12,892 bases of DNA, taken from contig NW_004457618.1 in assembly GCF_000313135.1 (NCBI RefSeq), positions 48,905-61,796 of the forward strand, in the 5' to 3' direction. The stretch's first letter is position 1. The number at the start of each line of letters is the position of its first letter. This document shows, piece after piece, positions 1 to 8,002 of this stretch. The DNA comes from Acanthamoeba castellanii str. Neff (lineage: Eukaryota > Discosea > Longamoebia > Acanthamoebidae). Position numbers and translations under genes: made by a program. Below the pieces are notes generated by a model. It worked only from the letters and a program-made list of their open reading frames with translations. It ran no database searches and was not told the DNA's origin.

Positions 1-59
1 TCAATTACAATATATTTCTTTTAAATTAAATATATTAAATGGCGAAAGGGAACGCAAGA

Positions 60-542
60 TTAAATCGCAATCGCGAAAGAATTGAGAAAGAAATGGGCGG
101 AGGGCTGCGTACTCGCTTTGAAGTGCTCGGCGGCACGCTCCTCGTAGGCGGCCTTGGCCTGGGCCAATTTGGTGGCCAGCTGCGCGATTTGCATGCTTGT
201 GGCCGTCTTGAGCTCATCCTCAGTCAGCTTTCCCTTCCTTGCCTTCTTCTTCCTCAGGCGCTCCTGCTTGCGGTTCTCCAACTTCACCTCCCGCTCCGTG
301 AGTGGTGGCAGAGTGGGCGCCTTCTCGTACCAGGCCCCGAACTGGATGTCTTCGATGCTCCTGGGTTGGAATTCGCTCGCGGCGTCGTCATCGCCTTCAT
401 CGCGATTCCGGCGCTTGCCGCGTCCCTTCTTCGGCTGCTGCTGTTCCTCCCCATCGAAGTCATCATCCCCTTCCTCCTCATACGAGATCGGCTCCGCCTT
501 AGTCCTACCCCTAGCCGAAGTGAACGCGGGATGCTTCGGCAT
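60..542 (-). CDS. Small charged protein, function unknown
   Basis: Intronless reading frame of 160 aa, ATG at 542-540 and TAA at 62-60. I do not recognise the family. The N-terminal third is acidic (residues about 20-32, then a DEGDDD run near 48) and is interrupted by a basic patch (KKGRGKRRN). A short, less charged segment, IQFGAWYEKAPTLPPLTERE, is the only part that looks folded or conserved. A strongly basic helix (ENRKQERLRKKKARKGK, about residues 89-105) and an Ala-rich helix follow. This composition suggests a nuclear or nucleolar protein, but that is inference. The last 20 or so residues may not be real coding: a GTACGC donor-like site lies near the 3' end, and an AAAAG acceptor-like site lies in the AT-rich left edge, so the gene could continue off the window. 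I prefer the TAA because the AT-rich edge looks like a gene end. It diverges from the 827-5027 gene. Confidence 0.65.
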   Translation of the reverse strand: MPKHPAFTSARGRTKAEPISYEEEGDDDFDGEEQQQPKKGRGKRRNRDEGDDDAASEFQPRSIEDIQFGAWYEKAPTLPPLTEREVKLENRKQERLRKKKARKGKLTEDELKTATSMQIAQLATKLAQAKAAYEERAAEHFKASTQPSAHFFLNSFAIAI

Positions 543-826
543 TGTCTGAGGCCAAGATTAATCCAAATCAATGATGGCAGATTATCGTTGCGCCGGCAAA
601 ACGCGCTTTCCTCCTTATTTCCCTGCTTATTTTTCCTTTCAATTTCTTCCCTTGCTTTCTTCTCTGGGCGCACGCTCGCAGACGGGTTTTGGGACAAAGG
701 TGCGCCAGGTGTGCTTCCCGCCCACGCAACGCAACAGTTGAACACCACATCGATTGCTGCCCGGGTCCATTTTGGCGTGATTTTCGTGCATTGCGAGGGT
801 GCGGCTCCTGGCAGAGCAGCGGGAGC
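543..826. promoter_or_regulatory. Shared divergent promoter region, 284 bp
   Basis: Lies between the start codons of the minus-strand gene (542) and the plus-strand gene (827), so it must hold both promoters and both 5' UTRs. A pyrimidine-rich stretch at about 607-662 is the most visible feature. TTTTGGCG near 770 resembles an E2F half site, but I give that no weight. I see no clear TATA or CCAAT box. The long plus-strand open frame crossing this region from 39 is the antisense shadow of the first gene. Confidence 0.5.
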
Positions 827-3800
827 ATGGAGGCCGTACTCGACTTCCTGCTGATGCCCTTATTGGGCCTAGTTTCTGCCGCCTTATGCATCGGCATCCT
901 CTTCTGCCTCAATCACATCGCGAATGGGTATTCACCTCCCCCCTTTAACAATCTCGCTTAATCTCTTGTTAATTCTCCCTGGCCCTACAGCGGGTTGCGG
1001 GGAAATGGTGGCTACGCTTTTGAGGGGCTGGTGAACGTGCCCTCTTCCACTCTGGACACAGGTACCGTGCCCTCTGCCCATCTATAATCCTGTGAGGTGA
1101 TCTCACCACCGTTCTCGTCTCTGCCACACTCGAAGATGCGCCCCGGGCGGAGTTGATTCGACGGAGGAACATGCACAAGGCACAGCTGCAGCAGCAAGAG
1201 GACACGGGCTTGTTCACACCCCCGTTCGTCCCGCCTGCGCCGTACCATCCTCGCCGGCTCTCGATGATGCACATCATCAAGACGCCGCCTTCGCCCAGCG
1301 CCACCTTCCTCCCCGCCATCTCTCCCTCTTCGCCCGCGCCCTCTGCTCTCGCGCAGATCCAGCGCTGGCCGCTGGTGGCCATGCGCCGCGCGGAAGCCCG
1401 GGACTCAATGGAGTTCGTCACCACCACTTCGCCCAACATCCCGGTCCTCATGCAGGGCGGCGGCCGCAACGTGCATTCGCAGGCCCCAGGCCGAGTGCCG
1501 TCGCCTTCGTTCAATCCCGTGCGAGCTACGGCCCGCACTTTCAGCGAGGAGCCTTCCCTTCAAGCAATCCCACAGCCGTTACCGGCAAGCGAGGTGCCAT
1601 CGCCCGGTGTTGTGGCCGACGACAACAACCCACCTGCTGCTGCACTCGATCAGCACCAGGCCGGTGCTCCACCTGCGCCTCCGCCGCCGGCTCCGGAAGC
1701 TCGTGTGGAGGTCTCTACCGAGAATGCATCCCTCGCCGAGCTCATCGCCGTGATGGCGAGGAGCAAGAAGCTGGTGATCGGTCCTGTCGGTAACAACGGA
1801 GAAACTCGAACGGTACCAGCTACCATGAGCGTTGATGACCATTTTTCTATCATTAATTGATTGCTCAATCCCGTTTATTTCTCGTGCGCAGCCATCGAGG
1901 ATCCTGCTGAAGCGAGCGTCGGACCAGTCACCAATGACCAGAACGCCAACCACAGACCCGGGCTCTGCCAAGCGTCGCAGGGTTGAGGGAGCCGAAGGGG
2001 CAGAGAGTGAAACGGAGGACAGTCAGCCGCGTAAGCGCGTGGTACTTACATTACCTCCGCCCTCGACATTTGTTTTTGCTGCTCTCTGCCTCAACTCACC
2101 GTCACCTTCACCCCTCAAAACCAAACCAACAGCACACGCCGATGCCCAAGGACAAGGCAGTTCCGTCTTCGGCGCAAAGGAAGCGCAAGCCCGAATCCAT
2201 TTCCTCCGCCACGCGCTCGCAAACCCCAAGGTACCCATGCCTCGAAACGCACAGGGCCAGCCGCCGCCTGCTTACTGACGGCCACGTCCCTACAGCAGCA
2301 GCAGCAGCAGCAAGAAGCCGGCATCACAGAAGTCCGAGCCGGAGGCCAAGAAGTCCCGAGGCGCGCAACAGAAGTCGAGCCCTCCGACGGCCGTGAGGGA
2401 GGACGGCGAGGCACCGCGCAGGAAGAAGAACATCTTAGAGCGCGTGTTGGCCGTCTATCCGCCATCCCTGCCTCCGCCTGCAGCCGCCACGCTCGTACGA
2501 TACGAAGAGAGCACCATGCCCATGGACGCTCAGCAAACGTCCGCGAACGTGCTGATGATGGCGTCCACGCCCATGGTGCCGCCACTTCCCATGGGTCCGC
2601 CGCCGCCGGTTGTGGCGATGACCATGTCTTCGCCCGTGTCGCCGTCTCTGCTCCTCGAGCAACTGTCGCCTCGCGGCGGCGCCTCGGCGGATCGGCCGCT
2701 CAGCCCACGAGGACGAGCCCCTCTCGCCTCCAGCTCACAGGTTACTCTCCCATTCACAGCTACTCGTGCGCTTCTCTGCTGACGGCGTCCACACACACAC
2801 ACACAACAGGAGAGGAAGGACATGCTCAACGGCCGGAAGCGACGTACGGTGTCGTTCGACGAGCAGCAGCTGCTCCAGGTGGTCCAGCAGGAAGACGAGC
2901 GGAAGCGGAAGCTCATGCGCGAACTGGAGCAGGAGGAGCTGGCCGACAAGAAGGCCAACAAGCGGGTCGGCAAGCTGCTCCAAGCAGCCACCCCCAAGAA
3001 GAGGGTGCAGGTACGTCAAATAACACACACAGCACATAACACACTCCAGCGCATGGCTCATGCGCTATGTTGCTTGTTGAGCGCAGATCAACATGGAGGC
3101 GTCGGTGATTAAGTTCGACAGCTTTGCGCCGCCATCGGACTCGGCAGCGGCCAAGGGCAAACCGGAGGAGCAACAGAAGTCCGGCGACCTGGCGGGGAGC
3201 GGCATCACCAACGTCACGTTCGACTCATCATCGACCTCGCTCTTCGCTTCGACGAACTGGGAGTGGGACTCCCCGGCCTCGTCCAGCGACAAGAAGGAGC
3301 CCAAGCCCACGAAGCGGCGCGAGAAGCGGGGCCGGGCCGGCAGCGACTCGTCATCCCCGGGTTCGTCGACGCTCGTCTCCTCTGCGGATCTGCCCTCGGA
3401 CATGCCGCTGCCCATCCTCTTCTCCTCCGACACTTCGTCTTCCTCGTCGTCGCGATCGACCGCGGCCTCGGCCGGCGGGTCGTCGGTCGCTTCGTTCTTC
3501 AGCGGGGACGCGGCGTCGCCGTTCGACTCGTTCCTGTCCTCGGCCTCGTCGGCCTCCTCGTCGGCTTCGGCCAACGATCCGTTCTTCTCGCCGACTCCCG
3601 CAGCGGCCGCCAGAGACAGCTCCGCGACGACCACATCGTCGGACGCCCTCGCCAGCCTCTTCGGCCCCGGCGCGATCACGAACACTTCGGCAGCGGTGGC
3701 CGCAGCGGCATCGCCCTCGAGGCGGAGGCGATCGACCAGCGCGTCCGAGTCCGACGCCTACTCGTTCCTCTCCCCTGCGTCGTCGGCATCGGCATCATCG

Positions 3801-5027
3801 TCGTCGGCGCCGTCGGTGTCCTTCAACCCCGGCTCGCTGTTTGGACCCTCGTCGACGACGCCCACCAGTGACTCAGCCAAGCCGGCCGACGCGGGCTTGG
3901 GATCGATCTTCGGCCCGCCGTTATCTTCGACCTCTTCGTCGTCGTCGTCATCGACATCGTCGTCGGCCTCGGCCCGCGGCGGGTTCAAGCCGCCGCTGTT
4001 CCGCGAGGCCTCGTCGGTGTCCATTTTCAACGACGTGCCCGGCAAGCGGACCCCGCTGACCAAGCCCAGCGCCGCCCGGGACCAGTCGCTCGACTCGCAG
4101 CGCGGCCAGCTGATGGCGTCGAGCGGCAGCGCCTTTGTAAATAGGTCGGCGTCGCCCTCGCCCTCGCGGCCCTCACCGTCCTCATCCTCCTCCTCCTCCT
4201 CCTCCTTCAATCCGGGCTCCCTCTTCGGTCCACCGTCGACTTCCTCCTCCGCGTCCGCCCCGGGCGACATCTTCTCCTTCTCCGTTGCACCGTCGTCGGG
4301 GTCTTCGTCGATCTTCGACCCCACGGCCTCCTCCACTTCTTTCGAGTTCCCGACCGAGTACCGATCCGGCACCGGCGGCGGCGCTGAGGACCAGACGCCC
4401 GGCGACGAAGACGAGGAGGACCAGTACGACGACGACCAGGAGGAGGAGGGCGAAGAAGAGTACGACGACGAGGAGGAGTTCCCGCAGCCGGAGGAAGAAG
4501 AGAGCCACAACATCGTGTGGTACCCGCCCGAGTCGACCGTGCCCCTCGAGGAGCGCGTCAAGAGCCGGCCCTTCAACCGGCAAGGAGGGTCTCAGCAGTA
4601 CTCGGGCGGAGACGATGGTGGCGGTGGCGGTGGCGGCCGAGGCGGCAGACAACAGCAGCAGCAGCAGCAGCGAGGAGGGCGAGGCGGCGGCGGTCAGGGT
4701 CGGGGCCAGGGCCAGGGCAGCTGGAGGGGCGGAGGCAGAGGACAACCGAGAGGCGGCGCTTCCAGCAGAGGAGGCCCGCCTTCCAGCGGCGGAGGCGGAC
4801 AGGCCAGAGGCGGCGGTAGCAGTGGTGGCGGTGGCGGCGGCAGAGAGCGCAGACCACGAACCGACGCACGAACCGAGCGCGGCGGAGGCGGCGGCGCGAG
4901 GGGTGGAAGCCGTGGCCGAGGCGGCGGTGGACAGTCGAGAGGCGGACGTGGAGGCGGTCGAGGACAGGGCGAGGGCGGCGGTGGTGGTCGAGGCAGAGCT
5001 ACCACCTCTGAAGCCTGCCCTTGGTAG
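827..5027 (+). CDS. Membrane-anchored disordered protein with FG-type motifs, PP1-docking motif and RGG domain
   Basis: Eight exons joined by eye with frame kept at each junction: 827-927, 991-1061, 1136-1812, 1892-2041, 2133-2230, 2296-2740, 2810-3010, 3087-5027 (about 1227 aa). Exon 3 could instead end at 1830. Residues 5-28 form one hydrophobic helix with no clear cleavage site. Basic RRR follows near residue 67, favouring a lumenal N-terminus and a cytoplasmic or nuclear body. The rest is low complexity: Pro/Ala-rich (about 75-260); NLS-like basic clusters KRRR (310-313) and RKRK (349-352); RKRRTVSFDE (523-532), an RVxF-type PP1-docking match; and a charged coiled coil (532-575). Next come a Ser-rich region with SLFGP (771), FNPGSLFGP (827 and 955) and SIFGP (854), an acidic block (about 1018-1057), a short ordered-looking segment WYPPESTVPLEERV, polyQ, and a Gly/Arg RGG domain to the end. 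A nuclear-envelope or pore-membrane role like POM121 is inference. A membrane-tethered RNA-binding scaffold is the main alternative. Exons 3-8 are firmer than the link to exons 1-2. Confidence 0.7.
2296..2313 (+). repeat. CAG/AGC run at an exon start (polySer) overlapping the 3' splice site
   Basis: Exon 6 of the membrane-anchored protein gene begins inside a run of CAG triplets, read as poly-Ser. AG dinucleotides end at 2295, 2298, 2301, 2304, 2307 and 2310, exactly 3 bp apart, so several in-frame acceptors are possible. The first one, after the pyrimidine-containing stretch ending CTACAG, was chosen. Confidence 0.75.
2790..2805 (+). repeat. CA dinucleotide run just before a 3' splice site
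   Basis: A pure (CA)n tract sits in intron 6 (2741-2809) of the membrane-anchored protein gene and ends four bases before the acceptor AG at 2808-2809. Confidence 0.9.
4597..5010 (+). other. RGG-box coding segment with CAG-encoded polyQ
   Basis: Encodes the C-terminal domain of the membrane-anchored protein: a seven-Gln run at about 4650-4671 in which most codons are CAG, then dense Gly, RGG and RGR repeats. RGG domains usually bind RNA and are substrates of arginine methyltransferases (family knowledge). The repetitive GGC/CGA codons also give long antisense frames, which are not genes. Confidence 0.85.
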
Positions 5028-5141
5028 TGCCCCCTCTTCTACTTGTACCCTCGTCGCTACGCTTATTTAAACATCATACGAAAGAAACTAGCGAGCAAAA
5101 CACACTTCTTCATGTTCATGACGTCAGCATGGTCATCACCA
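5028..5141. other. Convergent 3' ends, 114 bp
   Basis: Separates the TAG stop of the plus-strand gene (5025-5027) from the TGA stop of the minus-strand J-protein gene (5144-5142). It must hold both 3' UTRs and poly(A) sites. It is AT-richer than its flanks (TTATTTAAAC near 5062), with no unmistakable poly(A) signal. It contains a TGACGTCA palindrome at about 5119-5126, which I regard as chance. Confidence 0.5.
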
Positions 5142-6346
5142 TCAGTAGCGTCGAGAGTACTTGGCGGCCTTCTCCTGCTTCTCTTTCATCTCGCGCTCCC
5201 ACTCTTCGAACTCGGCCGGAGTGAGCCCGAGCCGCTCGCGCATCACCTCGCGCATGTCGACCGGCGGCGGGGCGTGGCCCAGGAGCTTGTACCAGACGGC
5301 CCACCGCGCGAGGCAGAACAGGAGCCACCCGAGCGTGTAGGGCAGCATGACCAGTCGCACCACGACCAGGTCGCGCCACCCGGGCGGCCTGATGCCCATC
5401 AGCTTCACCTCGGGCTCCTCCTCGGGCTCGACAGCAACTGGCTGGGCCTCTTGCTTGGCGGCCTTCTTCCGCTTCTTCGCAGATGACGAGGCTGACGCCG
5501 CTGCGCTGGCGGCGCGCAGCTGGGCCTGGCGATGTCGGTAGGTCGGGGTCTGCTTCACCTTGGACAGGATCAGCTGGTACCTGTGCCGCCGATACGCGTA
5601 GTGCAGCGCAGTCACGGCTGTGTGTACGTGTGCGCCGGCACACATCGTGGTAGGGTTAGGCCATGAGTCAGCTGAGAGAGAGCCACACATCGTATATGCA
5701 GGCATGGCGCGTACTGGTGATGAGCCAGAAGATGACCCATCGGATGTCGTGCTCGGGCGCGCCGTAGCGATGAGCGTAGCGTCCGTAGTACTTCTCGTGC
5801 CACGGGATGCCTTGAGAAGAGTGTGTGTGTGTGAGAGAGAGAGAGAGATGAGGTCACGCATACCAAGCGTAGTGCGTACCCTTGGTGCGGAGGGTGTCGT
5901 AGTGCTCCTTCTTGGCCGGGTTGGAGAGGATGTCGTAGGCGAACACCACCTGCCGGAATCGCTCCGCCGCTTCTGCGCTCGGGTTCTTGTCCGGGTGCCT
6001 GCACCGCACGACACACGCCCCACCGCACCCGGTGAGCCAACAAGGCGCACGACTTGGACCCGCGGGCAATGGTGTAGTGGGTGGTGGGTGGGCAGAGGGG
6101 TGGGGCGTACCAGCGACGCGTGAGAGCGCGGAAGGCCTTCTTGAGCTCGGCGGGCTCGCTGGCTTGCTCGGGCGTGATTTCGAGGAAGGCGTAGTAATCT
6201 CGTCCGGCCACGACGTCCTCCACCAGCTGGTAGAAGTCCGACGACGAACCATACTCCTCCCGCGAAAAGGCACTTGCGCTCGGCGCCCACGCGGCCACGA
6301 GGGCCAGCAGCACGAGCGCCAGGCCACCGGCGGCTCTCATCTTCAT
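5142..6346 (-). CDS. DNAJC25: DNAJC25-like ER membrane J-domain co-chaperone
   Basis: Four exons on the minus strand: 6346-6111, 5998-5880, 5810-5715, 5617-5142 (308 aa). The introns use GTACGC donors. Residues 1-26 form a signal peptide (start MKMRAAGG, Ala-rich core, SASA cleavage region). A J domain follows at about 50-113 with the diagnostic HPD at 80-82, which in this family stimulates Hsp70 ATPase. Next is a Tyr-rich segment, WHEKYYGRYAHRYGAPE. It precedes a first transmembrane helix (about 141-160), as in metazoan DNAJC25. A basic loop (KKRKKAAKQ) carries an acidic stretch, followed by a second helix (about 233-258) and a charged C-terminal tail ending YSRRY. J domain plus two helices plus charged tail is the DNAJC25 layout. 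The signal peptide puts the J domain in the ER lumen, so the likely partner is a BiP-type Hsp70 (inference). The upstream ATG giving a longer N-terminus was rejected because it precedes the signal peptide. The gene diverges from the LicD-like gene. Confidence 0.88.
5821..5848. repeat. GT then GA dinucleotide tract in an intron
   Basis: Lies in the third coding-strand exon's upstream intron (5879-5811) of the DNAJC25-like gene. On the coding strand it reads (CT)n(CA)n and forms the pyrimidine-rich stretch just before the acceptor AG at 5812-5811. Confidence 0.9.
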
Positions 6347-6559
6347 GTGGGAGTCAGCCTCCTCCGCAAGAACAAAAAGAAAAGAGAGAAAAGCGGAGGA
6401 AAAGAAACAGCTCAAAAAAGAGCAAGTGACCTTTCCAAGGGGTCAGAGGCCCGCGGCCCAGTTGTGATTGGGCCAGATCTGACGGTGAGTTGTCGACTTT
6501 CGCTTCTGAGGCCGTTCCCATCAATTCTCTCCGCCAACAACAACACGCAACTGCTGGGC
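6347..6559. promoter_or_regulatory. Divergent promoter region with CCAAT box and imperfect inverted repeat
   Basis: 213 bp between the starts of the DNAJC25-like gene and the LicD-like gene. ATTGG at 6467-6471 is a CCAAT box on the minus strand. TGACC (6427-6431) and GGTCA (6441-6445) form inverted half sites 9 bp apart. A purine-rich tract (6366-6425) lies nearest the DNAJC25-like start. GACG|GTGAGT at 6481-6490 is an excellent 5' splice donor and could begin a 5' UTR intron of the LicD-like gene. Function of all of these is inferred from sequence only. Confidence 0.45.
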
Positions 6560-7441
6560 ATGACCAGCTTCAGGAAAAGCGCACAAGGCCTCCACTACGC
6601 TGTTGCTGGTGATGTGGAGTCGATCGGCTGCTCGACCGCTGCTGCTGGTGGTGGTCGACGTAAGGCAGACTTACCGCTTAACTCCCTCCGCGCAGTCCTG
6701 ACCAACAAGCTCCTTCGGCAAGGCCTCTGCGCTGCGCTGATCATGATGGGCCTCGTAGCCGGCTTCTATTGTCTATATTTGTCCTCGATCGACCGCCGGA
6801 GCACGCTGCTGGAGGTGATGCAGTGCACGCACGACGTGTTTGTAGAGCACGGCGTGACCTACTTCCTCGACTATGGCTCGCTCCTGGGCGCGGTCCGGCA
6901 CAAGGGGTTCATACCCTGGGACGGCACCGACGACCTGGACGTCGGTGTGCTGGTCAGCGAGACGGAGAAGATATACGCGCTGGGGCCACAGATAGCGCGG
7001 CGCTGCGGCAACCACATGATCCACCGCTCCGACGTGGCGCTGCTTCCCGGCCTCACCGCCTTCGTCATCAAGCGCGGCGCGTTCCGCATCTTCTACAACC
7101 GCATCACTCCCATCTACATCGACCTGGCCGACTACGAACCTATCGAGTCGCCGCTGCCACGTACCCCTGCGACGGCTGCGGAAGTGGTGAACAACAACGA
7201 AGAAGAGGACGGAAGCGAAATTGTGGTTCTGACCGATCGCCACTACCCCGAACTCCACTTCCGCTTCCCGCTGGACAAGCTGCTACCCGTCCGGGAGTGC
7301 GAGTTCGAGGGCCGCACGTTCCACTGCCCACACGACGCTGACTTCGTGCTCACCCAGCAGTACGGCCCGGACTGGCGCACGCCCAAGAAGAACTTCGTCT
7401 CTGCTGACCACCAAAAAGAAATAAAAGAAATGCAAAATTGA
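6560..7441 (+). CDS. LicD/fukutin-related-type phosphotransferase, type II membrane protein
   Basis: Single-exon frame of 293 aa. A short basic N-terminus precedes one hydrophobic signal anchor (about 56-75), so the catalytic part should face the Golgi or ER lumen. The LicD/FKTN/FKRP nucleotidyltransferase-fold core begins at about residue 84. It contains the GSLLG element (DYGSLLG, 104-110), then RHKGFIPWD, then the acidic metal-binding cluster DDLDVGV (124-130). Family members transfer phosphocholine, ribitol-phosphate or similar groups to glycans; the substrate here cannot be read from sequence. Two residues (GT) appear inserted within the usual PWDxDxDxG motif, giving PWDGTDDLDVG. Later, YIDL (near residue 190) and the C-terminal FGRTFHCP/YGPDW-like block (EGRTFHCPHDADFVLTQQYG) match the family's end. 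The length suits a minimal family member. The ATG at 6560 is the first one in frame before the membrane segment. A GTGAGT donor at 6485 leaves open an alternative 5' exon. Confidence 0.82.
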   Translation: MTSFRKSAQGLHYAVAGDVESIGCSTAAAGGGRRKADLPLNSLRAVLTNKLLRQGLCAALIMMGLVAGFYCLYLSSIDRRSTLLEVMQCTHDVFVEHGVTYFLDYGSLLGAVRHKGFIPWDGTDDLDVGVLVSETEKIYALGPQIARRCGNHMIHRSDVALLPGLTAFVIKRGAFRIFYNRITPIYIDLADYEPIESPLPRTPATAAEVVNNNEEEDGSEIVVLTDRHYPELHFRFPLDKLLPVRECEFEGRTFHCPHDADFVLTQQYGPDWRTPKKNFVSADHQKEIKEMQN

Positions 7442-7570
7442 AATACACAATACATGGTGGGATAAATCCGGACACGATAGGGGGTCATCAATTTAGCGAC
7501 GAAGCAACGAAGCCAAACGAGAGATTAGAAGAGAGATCGAGAGGAAGATTGATAGATAGAAGAGATCATC
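7442..7570 (+). promoter_or_regulatory. Short intergenic region and purine-rich leader, 129 bp
   Basis: Holds the 3' UTR of the LicD-like gene and the promoter and leader of the EF-hand gene, both plus strand. The last 50 bp are almost pure purine (GAGAGATTAGAAGAGAG and similar) and are probably 5' UTR. I see no TATA or CCAAT box. Confidence 0.4.
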
Positions 7571-8002
7571 ATGTCTGAATCGTTGTCGCAGGAGCAGCAG
7601 CAGGAGCTGAAGGAGGTGTTCGACTACTTCGATAAGGAGAAGAAGGGGCAGCTCGCGCCCAAGGATGTCAGCTTGCTGTTTCGATCGCTGGGCGAGGACA
7701 TGAGCGAGCAGCAGGCTTCGAATCTGTGCAGCGGCGGCGGCCTCTCCTTCTCTGCGTTCCTGGACAACAGGCAGCAGAAGTGGGCGGCCCAGCAGGCCGG
7801 CAACATCTTGCGCCACGCCTTCAGCATCCTCGATTGGTCGGGCCAGGGCTACGTCGACGCCAACGATCTGCGCCGGCTGCTCACCTCGCAGGGCGAGCGA
7901 CTCACGCAGGGCGAGGTGGAGGACCTCATCCGCGATGCCGGTGGCGGACAGCAGGTCGACTACAACGCCTTCGTCGAGACCATGATCCGCAAGAACGTCT
8001 AA
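7571..8002 (+). CDS. Calmodulin-superfamily EF-hand protein, myosin light chain-like
   Basis: Intronless, 143 aa, starting MSESLSQEQQQELKEVFDYF, the usual start of calmodulin and myosin light chains. The four-EF-hand layout is recognisable but the calcium loops are eroded. Loop 1 (DKEKKGQLAPKD) has Lys at position 5 and Asp instead of Glu at position 12. Loop 2 is reduced to a Gly-rich segment (CSGGGLSFSAFL). Loop 3 (DWSGQGYVDAND) keeps D1, S3, G6 and D9 but has Gln at position 5 and Asp at position 12. Loop 4 (DAGGGQQVDYNA) has lost most ligands. Loss of ligands with the helices kept is typical of myosin essential or regulatory light chains, which bind IQ motifs of myosin heavy chains. So the protein probably works as a structural subunit rather than a calcium sensor. 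Loop 3 might still bind Ca or Mg weakly. It could equally be another calmodulin-like protein; no heavy chain is nearby. Confidence 0.85.
   Translation: MSESLSQEQQQELKEVFDYFDKEKKGQLAPKDVSLLFRSLGEDMSEQQASNLCSGGGLSFSAFLDNRQQKWAAQQAGNILRHAFSILDWSGQGYVDANDLRRLLTSQGERLTQGEVEDLIRDAGGGQQVDYNAFVETMIRKNV

Noticed and set aside
39..854. 271-aa plus-strand open frame at the left edge
   Set aside because: Antisense to the 60-542 gene and then crosses the divergent promoter. Its composition (runs of Leu, Ser, Pro) is what antisense GC-rich sequence gives, with no recognisable domain.
827..928. Cleaved signal peptide and a secreted mucin-like protein
   Set aside because: No cleavage site follows the hydrophobic stretch, and the body holds NLS-like clusters, an RVxF motif and an RGG domain, which fit the cytoplasm or nucleus.
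827..1087. Independent small membrane protein ending at the stop at 1085-1087
   Set aside because: Possible without the second splice, but GTACCG at 1062 and the acceptor ending at 1135 join exon 2 to the long downstream frame in phase, and almost no space is left for a separate promoter. Kept as the main alternative model.
3065..3685. 206-aa minus-strand open frame
   Set aside because: Antisense of Ser-rich codons in exon 8 of the large gene, giving Asp/Glu-rich sequence. No independent promoter or domain.
3758..4576. 272-aa minus-strand open frame rich in Ser and Asp
   Set aside because: Mirror of the acidic and Ser-rich coding repeats on the plus strand. It has no conserved motif.
4597..5010. 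C-terminal zinc finger as in PNUTS after the RGG domain
   Set aside because: The frame ends soon after the RGG repeats with only one Cys in the last residues, and no further exon with Cys/His spacing was found before the convergent gene.
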